DNA of 64,000 nt from Prorocentrum cordatum. Taxonomy: Eukaryota > Sar > Dinophyceae > Prorocentrales > Prorocentraceae. Below, piece by piece: positions 26,701-39,400 of the stretch; position 1 is the first letter of the stretch; every line of letters starts with the position of its first letter. Under the pieces are notes generated by a model. That model had not been told where the DNA came from, ran no database searches, and worked only from the letters and a program-made list of their open reading frames with translations. Location: the NCBI GenBank assembly GCA_963575745.1, contig CAUYUJ010015726.1:1853434-1917433 (forward strand), written 5' to 3'. The position numbers and the translations under genes were made by a program.

Positions 26701-29700
26701 ACGATTTGTACCAGTCGTTTACGTGCACTCAGCTCGAGGGCTATGGTTATTCAATCGCTTCGCTCATTCTGCCAGCCCACATTGTCTCGCCGCTGTTGTT
26801 TGTGTGGGTGTTGCTATCAGTGCGGTGCCGCCGGCCAGCTGCCATTTTCCGGAGGCGGTGCTCTCTCTCTCTCTCTCGCTCTCGCTCTTTCTCTCTCGCT
26901 CTCTGTATTGTTTTCTTTCTCTCTCTCTCTCTGTTTATATATCTATATATATAGATATATATTATAGATATTTCTACATGCTCTCCGTCTCCTATCTTCT
27001 TACATGCCCAGGTGGGGACCCTCCAAACAAAAAAAAACCTCCAGGATCCAGTATTTCTGAGTTCACCGGACACCCTTGCCAACGGTCCCCCAGCTCGCCC
27101 CGGACCCCCCAGGGTTTTGGCCAGGTCTTGCCAGCAGACCCGAGGCGATCAGAGCGGTGATCAGAGAGGTCGAAGAGGGACGAAGCACAAAAGTGCTCCA
27201 AGAAGGACCCAGATGGCCTCCAGACTCCAGAGGCCCCCAAGACGCCCCAAGAGGCCCTGAACAGAACTCCCGGAACGCAAAAATCGCTTCATTCCCTTAC
27301 GGAGCCGTGCATTTTTAGCATGTTTGCTGTTCGGCCCTTAGCAGCGTCCAAAACAGCCACGAAAGCCTCCGATGTCGCCCCAAGACGGCCCAATAGACTC
27401 CCAAGAGAGCCTCTACACGGCCTGGATGGCCCCAAGACTGTCCAAGGAAGCCCCACATGGGCCACAAAGAATCCCAACAGGCCCTCACAAGGCCCCCAAG
27501 AGAAGCCCAAGAAGGCCATGGGAGGCCCTGAAAAAGGCTATGGGAGGCGACCAGGAGGGCCCACGTAGCCCCCGCAAGGTCCCTAGAGGACCCAAGCTCC
27601 CCAACGCGGCCCAAGATGGCCCCAGCACGGCTCGAGAGGGCCCCAAGCCGGCCCACCAGGGCTCCAACAAGGCCAACGCGGCGTTTTCCACCACATTGAC
27701 CCGAATCCCGGGTTCGCAACCACATTTCCTGGAAATTTGTTGCGAACCCAGGATTCGGTGCATTCTCCAAGAATTACTTATTTTCGCGTGCTCCGTTGCG
27801 ACCCACTGCAACATGACAGCCTCGGCTTGGTATTGCTTTATACTGTGCGGCGTTGCTTGACATTGCATCGGTTTGCTTGGCATTCATTCGCGTGGCTTGC
27901 CATTCCTTCGCATTGCGCACTGGGGCACCTGAGCCACGAGCGGGCCAATATGCGGGCCTACGAGGGTCTTTCGTCGTCATTCCCTGCCAGACATTTCTGC
28001 AAGCGTGCACGTACACATGAAACCGTGGCCGTCGGCTTCTGGACAGCCCACCTCGGCGCGGCGCAACCGAAATTCTTCGCCGTCCCCCGACGGCACCATC
28101 TCTTTCCCTCATCCTGCTTCTCCTCTGGGTCCTCGTCCTCCTCCTCTTCCTCCTCCTACTCCTCCTCATCCCTTGCTCCTCCTCCTCCTCCTCTTCCTCG
28201 TTTTTTTCCGCCGCTCTACCATGCGTCCTCCCCCACATCCGCTTCCTTCTCACTCTCCGAGATTCCCTCCTATCCTTCGCCCTCCACCCGGAGCCTTTCG
28301 GGAGCCCCTGGAGGCCCGGGAAGGGCCGCGAACCGCCTGACTTTTCAAAGACTTCCAAAAACCACAGCAGGGAAGGGCCGAATTTACAAGGCCATTAGGA
28401 ACGGCGCGAACGACCAACAGTAGCCAAGCTTCGAAGACCGAGCAGCATGGCGCGAAGCGCCAATGCAGTCTTGTATGTGTATAGATGTATCGATCCCTCT
28501 CTCTCTATATATGTATCTATATACATATATGTATATATATACACATACACACTTACACGCATATGTATATATGTATGTAAATATGTATTTAAACATACAT
28601 CTGTATATATATATATACACATCTATAGATATGTGTACTCGGGGACCATATTGAATGACAGGTGCAATATGTTGACGCGCGCGTGGCGAACGAAAGGGGG
28701 GGAGGCCTTCCTGCCCCCCCTGCCTACCTCGGCGTACCGGGTGGATCGTGGACAAGAGGTTTCAGCGGCACCGTAACGGGTACTCACTAAAGGGGTACTC
28801 TGGAAAATTGCCGGAAGTTGCCATTTCAGGGCTTCGTTCTGGCATTGCAGCGTTGCCCACATCGGGGAGGGTTGGGTTCGTCAGGTCACTGGCCAAAGTA
28901 CCCGTTAGTGGAGTCCCCGTTTGAGGGGTGCTGAAGGTTTTTTGTGAGGCGTCATGTTTCTCGCGGGAGGCCTATTGGGTGTCTCTGGTAGGCATTTCTG
29001 CGGTCCCCTGGGGCCTTTTGGGGGACGTTGCGGGTGCCTCTGGGGGTCTCTTGGGCTGCTCCCCGGATGTTTCGGAGGCCCTTTGGGGCCTCTTGGGCCT
29101 TCTGGGTGGCCTTTCGGGGCCTTTTGGGGCCTCGACAACACTTCGTGGAGTGTGCTTCTTGATTGTTTTGGTCATCGCCCCGCCCTATAACGTAACGCCC
29201 CCCCGCCCCCCCCATTGCGCCCCGGGCACTGCCGCCGTGCGCATCGGGATCCGCACAGGCGTCCGCATAGGAATCCGCATAGGGGTCTGGTCCGCAGTCG
29301 TCGTCGTCGTCGTCGTCGTCCTCGTCGTTGTCGTCGTCGTCGTCGGCGTCGTCGTCGTCGTCGCTCGTCGCTCGTCGCTCGTCGCTCATCGTCGTCTGGC
29401 GCGCGGACGCGGATGCAACCTGTTTTCTTTGATTCCGGGACGATGACTGCCGTCATTTGGACGGGGGGGGACGGGGCCGACGACGTCACGATTCGCGCCG
29501 GCGGCGTCTGGGAATGCCTAGGAATGACCGAGGACGGGTAGTAGCAGCATGTAGGTGGCGATCCGCACCACAGCGCCTGTGTACAACACAGCGCCTCTGT
29601 ACACCACAGCGGCCGCGTTCAACACAGCGCCAGTGTGTGCCACAGTGCTTGCGGGCACCAGAGCGCTCGTGTACACCACAGCGCTTGCGTACACCACTTT

Positions 29701-32700
29701 AACCGTGTGCAACACAGCGCCAGTGTACACCACAATGCCTGCGTGCACTGCAGCGCCTGTGTACCACGGCGCCTGTGTGCACCACAGCAACCGTGTGCAA
29801 CAGAGCACAGTTGTTGCATAGTGAATTGTGAATGGAATCTTTATGGCAAAATGGAGCGCCTGTGGATTCCACAGAACAAATGTTTTACGTTGGATTCGGA
29901 AAAAAAGGGATCCTTCTGAAAAAAGAAGCGCCGCTGGAATCCACGAGTCCCCCCGCATCATCCACTATCTCCTCCCATGTGCGTCCAGGAGGCTCAAGCA
30001 TAATTGGGCATCCGAAAACCAGGTGGACTGATTCGGTCGACCACTCTGCGGTGCGCGCTAAGATGCGCCCGTGCGCTGTAGTGCCGACGCGCACGACAGG
30101 GAGAAAGTGTGGGGGAGGAGGAGGAAGAGGAAAAGGACGAGGAGGAGGAGGAAACGCAGGATGAGGAGGTTGAGATGGAGGTGGAGGAGGATGAGAAGGG
30201 AGTAGGGAATAACGTCCCATTGTATTATCAACAGTTCCCTGGCGTGGCGTTTAGCTACCCGCCGCAAATCCTTATTCACATGCTCCTTCCACCTGTCCTG
30301 TGCCTGCAGGCGCTGTGGTGTACACCAGCGCTGCTTTGCACGCGGATGTCGTGCTGTACACAAGCTCTGTGGTGTGCACGGGCGTTGCGGTGCACGCAAG
30401 CGCTGTTGTTTTCACAGGCGTTATGTTGCAAATGGTTGTTGCGGTGAAAACATTCGCTGTGGTGTACACTGGCGCTGTGGTGCACGCAAGCATTGTGGTG
30501 TACACAAACGCTGCGTTGCACACGTCTGTCGCGTTGTACGCAGGCGCCGTGGTGTACACGCGCGCTGTGGTGCACGCGAGCACTGTGGTACACACGGCCT
30601 TTGTACGGCAGATCGCCACCTACATGTTGTTCCTACTTGGCCTTGGTCATCCCTAGGCATTCCTGGACGCCGCCGGCGCGGAACGTGACGCCATTTTTTT
30701 TGGGGGGGGGCGAGTGCCGAGGTCGGCCGCTATCCCGGAACATTGAAAACAAACACGTGCTCGTGGAGCCAGAGCCACACGGCGCGGGGGGGCGTTACGT
30801 TACACCCCCCCCGCCCCCCTTTTATAATGCGCGCTGTCGCCGCCGAAGACAGAAACGTGTTCTTGAAGTCTTGTCGGAGTTTGTGGCATCCTGGTGGCAT
30901 CTTGGGGGGCCGCTAGGGGCCTCTTGAGGCTCTTGGGAGCTTCTTGGGTTTTCTGGGAGCCTCTGGGGGGCATGTGGAGGGCATCTCGAGGCACTCTTGG
31001 GAGCTTCCCGGGTCGTCTTGGGACGATTTTGGGTGTATTTCGTGCCGTCTTGGGCGAAAGCAGCAAATGATGGTAAGCATGTATTTTGTTTCCATCGGAA
31101 TTTGTGTAGTTTTGCCTGTTGAGGTCCTGTCGGGGTGCCTCTGAAGGCCCTCTTGGGCTTGTCTGGGACCATCGTGGGGTAATTAAGGCATATTGGGATT
31201 ATGTTCGGGCCATCGTGAGGTCTGCCATGTATTGATGCGGATTCACGGGCCCTGTTGGAGCTCCCTTGGAGTCTCTTGGGGCGCTCCTGGGGCGATATTG
31301 AGGGAACCGGAAATCGTTTTCGGAGGTTCCGGCATCCTTCAGCGGACTTTGCCTGGACCTTGCCGGGACTTTGCCGGGACCTTGCCGCAATGCAGGAATT
31401 TTGCCAGGAGTCGCCTGGTTACTTTTCATCTGGGGACCCCCCGGGGGCCGCCCCAGTCGCGCAAACCAGAATGTACATACAATATGTGGACCAGTCATTG
31501 GAGATCTTAAGACGGTTCTGGCCCGATGGATTGGCGAATTTACTCGCTTCGCTCACTTCGGCCCATAATGCGCCACTGTAGGAAAATTGTCATGCGGGAA
31601 TGTGCCGTGGGCGAGAGGTAAAAGCCAAGAGGGGTCACATAAGTTTGCGTGCGGAGCGGTGCGTTCGGGTGTACCAAGGCATGGGATGGACTTGTATCTT
31701 GGAGGCCTCGTGCGGCGTTTTGAGGCTATGCCTGGCGTTTTCGAGGCCCCCTTGGCGCGTTGGAGCCCAACTTGAACAATGTTGAATGGCGTCTTGGTCA
31801 GTTTGGAGGTCACGGAGTGAAGATTTGGAGTTTCTGGAGGCTTCAGGGGCGCGTTGGCGTGCACCCCCTGCCTTCCCCCCCCCCGCCTCACATGCGATTT
31901 CCGACCCTGTGGGAAAAGGAAAATCAGAGCGTGAATTACCTACCCCGCTTTCGCTTCCAGGCAAAACCAAGTCATACCACGCGCCTCCTCGTCAAGCGGC
32001 CTGACCAGTACAGGCCGTGGTTTGGCATCGCTTGGTATCTCTTGGAAGTGAGGGTGGTCAAAAGCGAGGTAGGTTTGTTTTGCCCCTAGAAAAGGGGATG
32101 GCAGTCAAACGTCCCATACGCCTTGTCGCCCGCGGCATGCGAGGATCTGCAGATCCCCGTTTGGGGGCTGCTCTTAGGCTCTCTTGCAGCTGTCTCGGGG
32201 CGATCCTTGGCCCGTCTTGGGGATCCTCAGGCCAGCGCCCACGAGCAAATCCGTGTGTGATCCCGAGCTGCCCGGAACTGGCCCCAGGTTATCTTTCCCG
32301 CCCAGGGGCTGCCATGCGCGCGCGAAGCAGCAGTAGTCATAAACATGCGTTTGGCGCCTCGCGCCTCCTACTGGTGCTTCTATGGTGCGCTACCTAGATG
32401 GGCGGCGCAGCTGTTAGATATTACCAGTTGTCAGTGGGAGATGTATATGTGTCTTAGTTGTGCGGGCCTCGTATCATCTCGCACCATCTAGCATCATCTC
32501 GCACCATCGCGCACCATTCTAAATCTCCGTTGGTAATGCACATCTGTTTGCGACGCCACCATAATAGTTACGTCGGCGGGCAACGCGTATAGAGGCCTAA
32601 CAAAAATGTTTGAGTTGGGCTCGTCTGTGATGATGATATGGCATGTAATACAGCGAAGACAGCATCTAAGATAGTGAAGATGGAAGCAGTTACTGTCTTC

Positions 32701-33327
32701 AGCTATCTTAAGTGACATATTCTGCTATCTTCCCCCGCGGCAGTGGGCGCGCGTGCCTCCGAGCGTTGCAGGCCATGCGATTCGACGGTGGAGAGAGGCT
32801 GCACTCCTTTCGCCCTGCAACGCTCGGAGGGGCGCGCGCGCATTGCCGCGGGCGAAGCTAGCAGACAATGCGGCATAAGTCAGCAACGCTCGGGGGCGCG
32901 CGCGACCTGGCCACGGGGGAAGTTGGAAGGGCCTTATAACGTCACGCCCCACGTCCGCAGAGCCACCCGACACTCCGCCAAACCAGCGCATGTTCCCCAT
33001 CGGTATTCTTATCTCCCTCCCCCTCCCTTGGTATCTGCTAAACAACCGTAGGTGTGCAAGCGCAAGTGCCCATGGCAACGACCAATCGGCGATTCCCACA
33101 GTGTATGTTGTTTTGGGGGTGGGTGTCGCTCCGCATGCCAGGCGCGTGTTTTTGGGCGCTTTGCGTCGCTTGGACCCGACGAAACATCGTTTTCCGAGTC
33201 AACAACAAGCGCGCCCGTGAGAATAATTGCGCTAACCGCTTAAACTTTCAACGACAGAAATGCGGCACCAAGCGTCACGTGCGCATGTCCGCAACGCGCA
33301 TCCGCCGCAAACAGCAGCTTGCCCCCC

Positions 33328-33424
<97 letters not shown>

Positions 33425-33455
33425 ACGCACACGCACACGCACACGCACACGCACG

Positions 33456-33492
<37 letters not shown>

Positions 33493-36400
33493 GCACGCAC
33501 ACACACCACACACACATACACACAACACACATACACACACACACATACACACATACACACATACACAGACACACAGACACACAGACACACAGACAGACAC
33601 ACACACATGCACACATACACATACACACATACATACACACACACATACACACACACACACACATACACACATACACACATACACATACACACATACACAC
33701 ATACACACACACATACACACATACACACATACACACATACACAGATACACACATACACACATACACTCATACACACATACACACACACACGCGCGCGCAC
33801 GCGTACACGCGCGCACACGCGCACACACGCATTCGCGCACTCGCGCACACGCACGCGCACACACCCCACTCCACACACAAAAACAAAACGGAGCGGGAAC
33901 GATGCACTCAACCGACGCACTTCCGCGCCGCAAGCGACAAGTTTGGATTTCCATTAACGCGGCCGCGACGTTCCGCCGCTGCGCCGCTGACATACTTCAC
34001 GCAAAATTCTGTTGCGCTGCGTAATCGACGTCGCCGCCGCGGCGCAGGTAATGTCTGCGCGCGGGAGCGCGACCGCCGGCGCACGCAAGCGCAGACTTGG
34101 CCAACTAACCAGAATGTGCGTCGATCGCTCGCGCGCGCGGGCGCGCGCGCGCTAGTTTTTCGTGCGCGCGTGTTGTCGCGAGCTGCCCGCCGTGCACGAC
34201 GCGGCGAAGTGCCCGCGCAGCGCGCGCTGCTTTGGCAGCGCGACGCGGCGCGAACATTGCTTGGCGTGAATCGTGCGTCGCGCGCGTCGCATAATTATGC
34301 CTGCCCGAAGGCCGCGCCGACGCCTTCGCGGGCAGTCCGAAAGCGCTCGGGGGCGTTTCTCGACGGGGCAAAAGACGCCGCGGAGGACATGCGCGGAGGG
34401 GGCACGCCGGAGCTGGGCGCTCGCAACGCGCGCGCTACCACCTGGACGTTTGGCGGAGTTCCCCAAGAGTGGTGGCGGGGGGGCGGGGTGGAAATAATCG
34501 TCGAACTGGCGACGCCAGTTGTGCTCGTTTGACTTGTCCCAGCGAGACGCGTTAGACCTGTGGGACTTGCGGGGCCCGCGGGGCTTGCGCAAGTTGCGGG
34601 GCTCGCGGCTCTTCGGGCCAATGGGGCGCGCGGGGCCAGCGGCGGTTGCGGAGCGAGCGGGGCGCGTGGGGCGCGTTGTGAATGCGGCGCGCGTGGTGCC
34701 AGCTGAACATGCGTAGTTTGCGCGGCTCGCAGTGGGACCTGCATGTCCTGCAGGATCTGTTATATCTGTGACGCCAATTGAAAATGTCTGGCGAGCGATG
34801 CCTTTGGGGCCTGTAGGCCATGGCAGACGCGTGAAGGCATTGTTCCTGCGGGAGTTGCGGGACCTGCGCTGGCTCGCGGAGCCTGCCGGCGCAGGGGGCG
34901 CGCGAGCCCCGCGGGGATAGCGGAACGCTGCGCCTGCATGTGGGACATATTCACCGCGCGAACTTGAGGGTTAAGTGGGGTGCGCGCGTTGGGTCGCGAA
35001 GCGTGGGCCTCTGGGCCCTGTGAACAGCGGGCGCGCGAAACGCGCGACAAGCCGCCATCTGGCGACAGCGAGGCCCGCGGGGCTCGCGGGGGGCGCGTTG
35101 AGCCCGCGAGGCGCGCGACCTGGCGGGCGCGCGCTGCCCGGCGTGCTCGGGGGGCATGCGCGCCCGAGGGGGGGGGGGGGGGGGCAGGCCTGCGAGGCGC
35201 GCGAGACCCGCGGCGCCTGCTGCATTTTCGGCGCATCTCGGGCACGCAGGCACCTGCGGGGGTGGCGGGGCATGCGAGATGTTGGGGGCAGTGGAGCCTG
35301 CGGGGCACGCTGGGTCCGACGGGGGCGCGTGGCCCGCGGGGCGCGTGGGGCCCCGTTGGCGCTGAGAAGTGTGACGCTAGCGGGGCAGGCGCGCGCCCCT
35401 GAACTTTTGCATGGGTTTCTATGCAACGTGGGCGATGTTGCGTCGAATGCCACACGGTGAGCATCTACTGCAACATTTAATTCTCGGACCAGGAGAAGCG
35501 ATCATCTGAAGGAAGCACGCGTGGCGACCTGCTACGGCGGGGCGCGCGCGTGCCTCTGAACTGTTGAGTTGATTCCAAGGCAACGTGGGCGATGTTACAT
35601 CGAAAGCCCAGTGGCGGAAACCCAATGTACAAGCTCATGATCAGATCAGCAGAGGCGAACATCTGCGTGCGGAGCACGCGAAAACCTAACACAGCAGAGC
35701 GCGCGCGCGCCTCTGAACTTTTGCCCTGGCGTTTATGCGGCGCGGGCTATGTTGCCTCGACGACCCAATGGTGGACACCCAATGTTAAATTTTCATGTCA
35801 GGTCAGAAGAGGCGATCAGCTGAATGTGGAATTTTCGATAATCGAATGCAGCGGGGCGCGTGCGCCCGCCGCCGCGCGCGCGTCGGCCATCTCGTCGCGA
35901 CGAGGTGGCCGACGCGAGCGCGGCGGCCCGCGAGAGCGGGCGCGCGCCCCTGATTTGTAGCATTGTTTCCTATGCAACGCGGGCGGTGCCACATCGAAAA
36001 ACCCAATTGTTAACGCCCAATGTAAAATTTCATTCTAAGGTCGAAACCCAATTCAGCGGAGCGCGCGTGCGCCGCCGCGCGCGCGTCGGCTTGCGATCGC
36101 GCGCGCGCCCCTGAGCTGTTGCATTGGTCTCTACACCGCGTGGGCGATGTTAGAGAGAGGGCCCAACGGCGAACGCCCAGTGCAAGTTTCATTATCAGAC
36201 CAGATGAAGCGATCATCTGAATGTGGCATATTCGGGAACCAAAACTTATACAGCGGAGCGCGCGCGCGGCGGTGCGCGCGCGCCCCCCGCTATATCATGT
36301 TTCCCTATATTCCGCATTCAGATGATCGCCTCTTGTGATCTGAGAATGAAATGTTACATTCTGGGCATTCAGCATTGGGTTTTCGATGTAAAACATCACG

Positions 36401-39400
36401 CGCGTTGTGTTGACAATGCAGCAGTTCAGGGGGGCGCGCGCGCGCTCCGCTGTGTTGGGTTTTCGTATATTTCACATTCAGATGGTCGCTTCTTCTGATC
36501 TGAGAATGAAAGTGCCCGCTGGACGTTAGCATTGGGTTTTCGAGAACATCGCCCGCGCTGTATAGAAAGCCATGCAACAGCCCAGGGGCGCGCGCGCCCT
36601 CTGGGGCCGCCGCGCGCGCGTCGGCCATCCCATCGCGATGAGATGGCCGACGCGCGCGCGTTCCGCTGCATTGGGTTTCCGTATATTCCACATTCGGATT
36701 ATCCTTTCCTCCGACCTGAGAATGATTTTCCATTGGGTTTTCACCATTGGATTTTCGATGCAACGTCGCCCGGGTTGCATGGAGACCGACCCAAAGTTCA
36801 GAGGCGCGCCCGCGCTTGCGGGCCGCCGCGCGCGCGCCGGCCATCTCGTCGCGGCGGGGCGGTCGACGCGCGCGCTGCGGAGCGCGCGCGTTCCCCGCGG
36901 TATAAGGTCATCGTGTATTCCGCATTCATATGTTCGCCTGTTCTGATCGGGGACTGATGTTTGGCAGTGTGTTTTCATCAGTGGGTATTCTATGTAGCAT
37001 CGCTAATGTTGCACAGAAGCCGACGCAACAGTTCAGGAGGGCGCGCGCGCGCTACACTGCGTTAGGTTTCCGCATATTCTACTTTCAGGTGTTCGCCTCT
37101 TCCGACCTAAGAGTGACACGTTACATGGCGTTTGCACTGCTGGGTTTTCGATGTAACGTCGCCCGCGCTGCATAGAAACCGACGCAACAGTTCAGTGGCG
37201 CGCGCGCGTTCCGCTGCAGTAGACTGTCGCGCGCCCCTCCTCAGATGGTCGCTTCGACCGGTCCGAGAATGGAATAGTTCATTGCGTTGTTTACAGTTGG
37301 CGTTGCGTTTTCGATGTAACATCGCCCGCGCTGCATAGATACCCGCGCGCAAGTTCAGGCGCGCGCGCGCTCCGATGCCAGGGTGGCTGGAATTCGCGGC
37401 CCGCTGGGCGTGGAACTCCAATTGCACGCAGGGGTTCACCCGCGCTCGCCTGGCCCACCCACTGCGCCGCAGGGCGGGGGGGGGGGTAGGGGGGGGGGGG
37501 CAGCTGTCGCGATGCCGCCCTCAGCCTGGTGCCCAGCACCCAGCCCTTTCGCGAACGCAAAGCTATGGGGCCCCTCAGCTGCCACACTTTCGCCCAAGCA
37601 CAAATGGCGCGCACGGGCGCCGTGGTTTCGCGCCCTCGCAACGATGGTGCTAGATGGCTTCTCCCCAAACTATCGCCCACCAACATCTGCCAGCTGCCCC
37701 CATTCATCTAACGCGCGGAGCAGTTTCGCGACCTGCTCGGGTCTGCGCCTTTTACGCCCCAACCCATGGCAGCCTCTTTCGCCGCGACCAAGCTGGGGCG
37801 ACTCAGGCGCCACGGCGTCGCCCCCGACGAGCTCCAGGAAACCGCCTCATGCCCCGCAGCTCCTTCATCTGCCCCCAAATTCCACCTCCGCCACCCGCGT
37901 TCCCCGTTCTCCCGCGCCCCCCCCCCCCCCCCTTCCGCTTCCTTCCCCCGCCCCGTATTCGCCAAATTCCTTGCCGGCCGCGCCCCCCCACCCGCCCGCC
38001 CGCGCGCCAGACTGTTCGGCGAGTTATCGAACGCGGCGGCGGTCACGCGGCGGCCGTTCAAGGCTGAGCGCCTTCCGCGGGCAATGCTGCTGATGTTTTT
38101 TTGGGGCGTAGCCCAAGTTTGTCTCTCGCGAAGCAGCCGTTGCGCGTCGGTTGCACTCTCGGCGGCCGAGGGCACAACCTATGGCGCAACCGCTTGGAGA
38201 CGGCATTCTTCTCAGCGTCCGAGGGCGCAGCCTGTGGCGCAAGTCAGGGAAACGGTTATGTCGTCGGCCGCCGTGGGCGCAACCTATGGCGCAACCAGTA
38301 GGAGTGGGTATCATTCTCGGCGGCAACCTATGGCGCAACCACTAGGGGGCGGTTTCACTCACGGCGGCCGAGGGCGCAACCTAAGGCGCAACCGATACGA
38401 TGTAGTTTTATTCTCGGCGGCCGAGGGCGCAACGAATAGGAGGCGGCGCTATTCTCGGCGGCCGGGGGCGCAACCTATGGCGCAACCAATAGCAGACCGT
38501 TTTATTCTCAGCTGCCGGGCGCGCAACCTATGGCGCAATCATTCGCAGGCGTTTTTTTTCTCGGCGGCCGATGGCGCAACCGATGGTGCAACCAATAGGA
38601 GACGGTTTTATTCTCGGCGGCCGAGGGCGCAACCTACGGCGCAACCAATAGGAGACATTTTTATTCTCGACCGCCGAGGGCGCAACCTGTGGCGCAACCA
38701 TCAGCAGACGGTTGTATTCTCGACCGCCGAGGGCGCAAACCATGGCGCAATCAATGAGAGGCCGTTTTACTTTCGGTCGCCGAAGGCGCAAACTATGTCG
38801 CAACCAACAGGGGGCGCTTCTATAATCGGCGGCCGAGGGCGCAACCTGTGGTGCAACCGATAGAGGGCGGTTTTATTCTCGGCCGCCGAGGGCGCATTTT
38901 ATGGCGCAAGCAATCGGAGACGGCTTCATTTACAGCGGCCGAGGGAGCAACCTATGGCGCAACCCAAGGGAACGGTTTTGCTTTCGGCTGCCGTGGGCGC
39001 AACCTATGTCGCAACCAGTAGGATGCTGTTTAATTGTCGGCGGCCGAGGACGCAACTTCTGGCGCAACAAATAGAAATCGTTTTTTTTTCGGCGGCGGAG
39101 GGCGCAACTTATGGCGCGACCGCCAGGGGGCGGTTGTATCCTCGGCCGCGGAGGGCGCAACCTATGGCGCAACCAATAGCAGGCGGGTGTATTTTCGGCG
39201 GCTGAGGGCGCAACCGATGGCGCAACCAATAGGAGACGGTTTTTTATCTCGGCGGCCGAGGGCGCAACGTATGGCGCACCCACCAGGAGACATCTTCACT
39301 GTCGGCGGCACAGGGCGCAACCCATGTCGTAACCGATAAGATGCGGTTTCATTCTCGGTGGCCGAGGGCGCAACCGATGGCACAACAAAACGGAAACGTT

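Noticed and set aside
27525-27546. AAAAAGGCTATGGG string resembling the reverse of the SL
   Set aside because: Too few matching positions and no gene start beside it; lies in a degenerate short-motif tract.
33054-34532. 492-codon ORF and several 160-250-codon ORFs rich in Thr-His or Cys-Val
   Set aside because: They are translations of the CA microsatellite; all frames of a CA repeat are open.
34760-35464. 234-codon Ala/Pro/Arg-rich ORF
   Set aside because: Shadow of the 9-base GC-rich repeat tract; ORFs of similar length exist on both strands.
37766-38863. 365-codon ORF and many 60-300-codon ORFs with RGRNLWRNQ / AQPMAQPI repeats at 38.1-42.8 and 52.2-54.5 kb
   Set aside because: They arise because the 57-base minisatellite unit lacks stops. 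Frames on both strands are equally open and no codon preference is visible.
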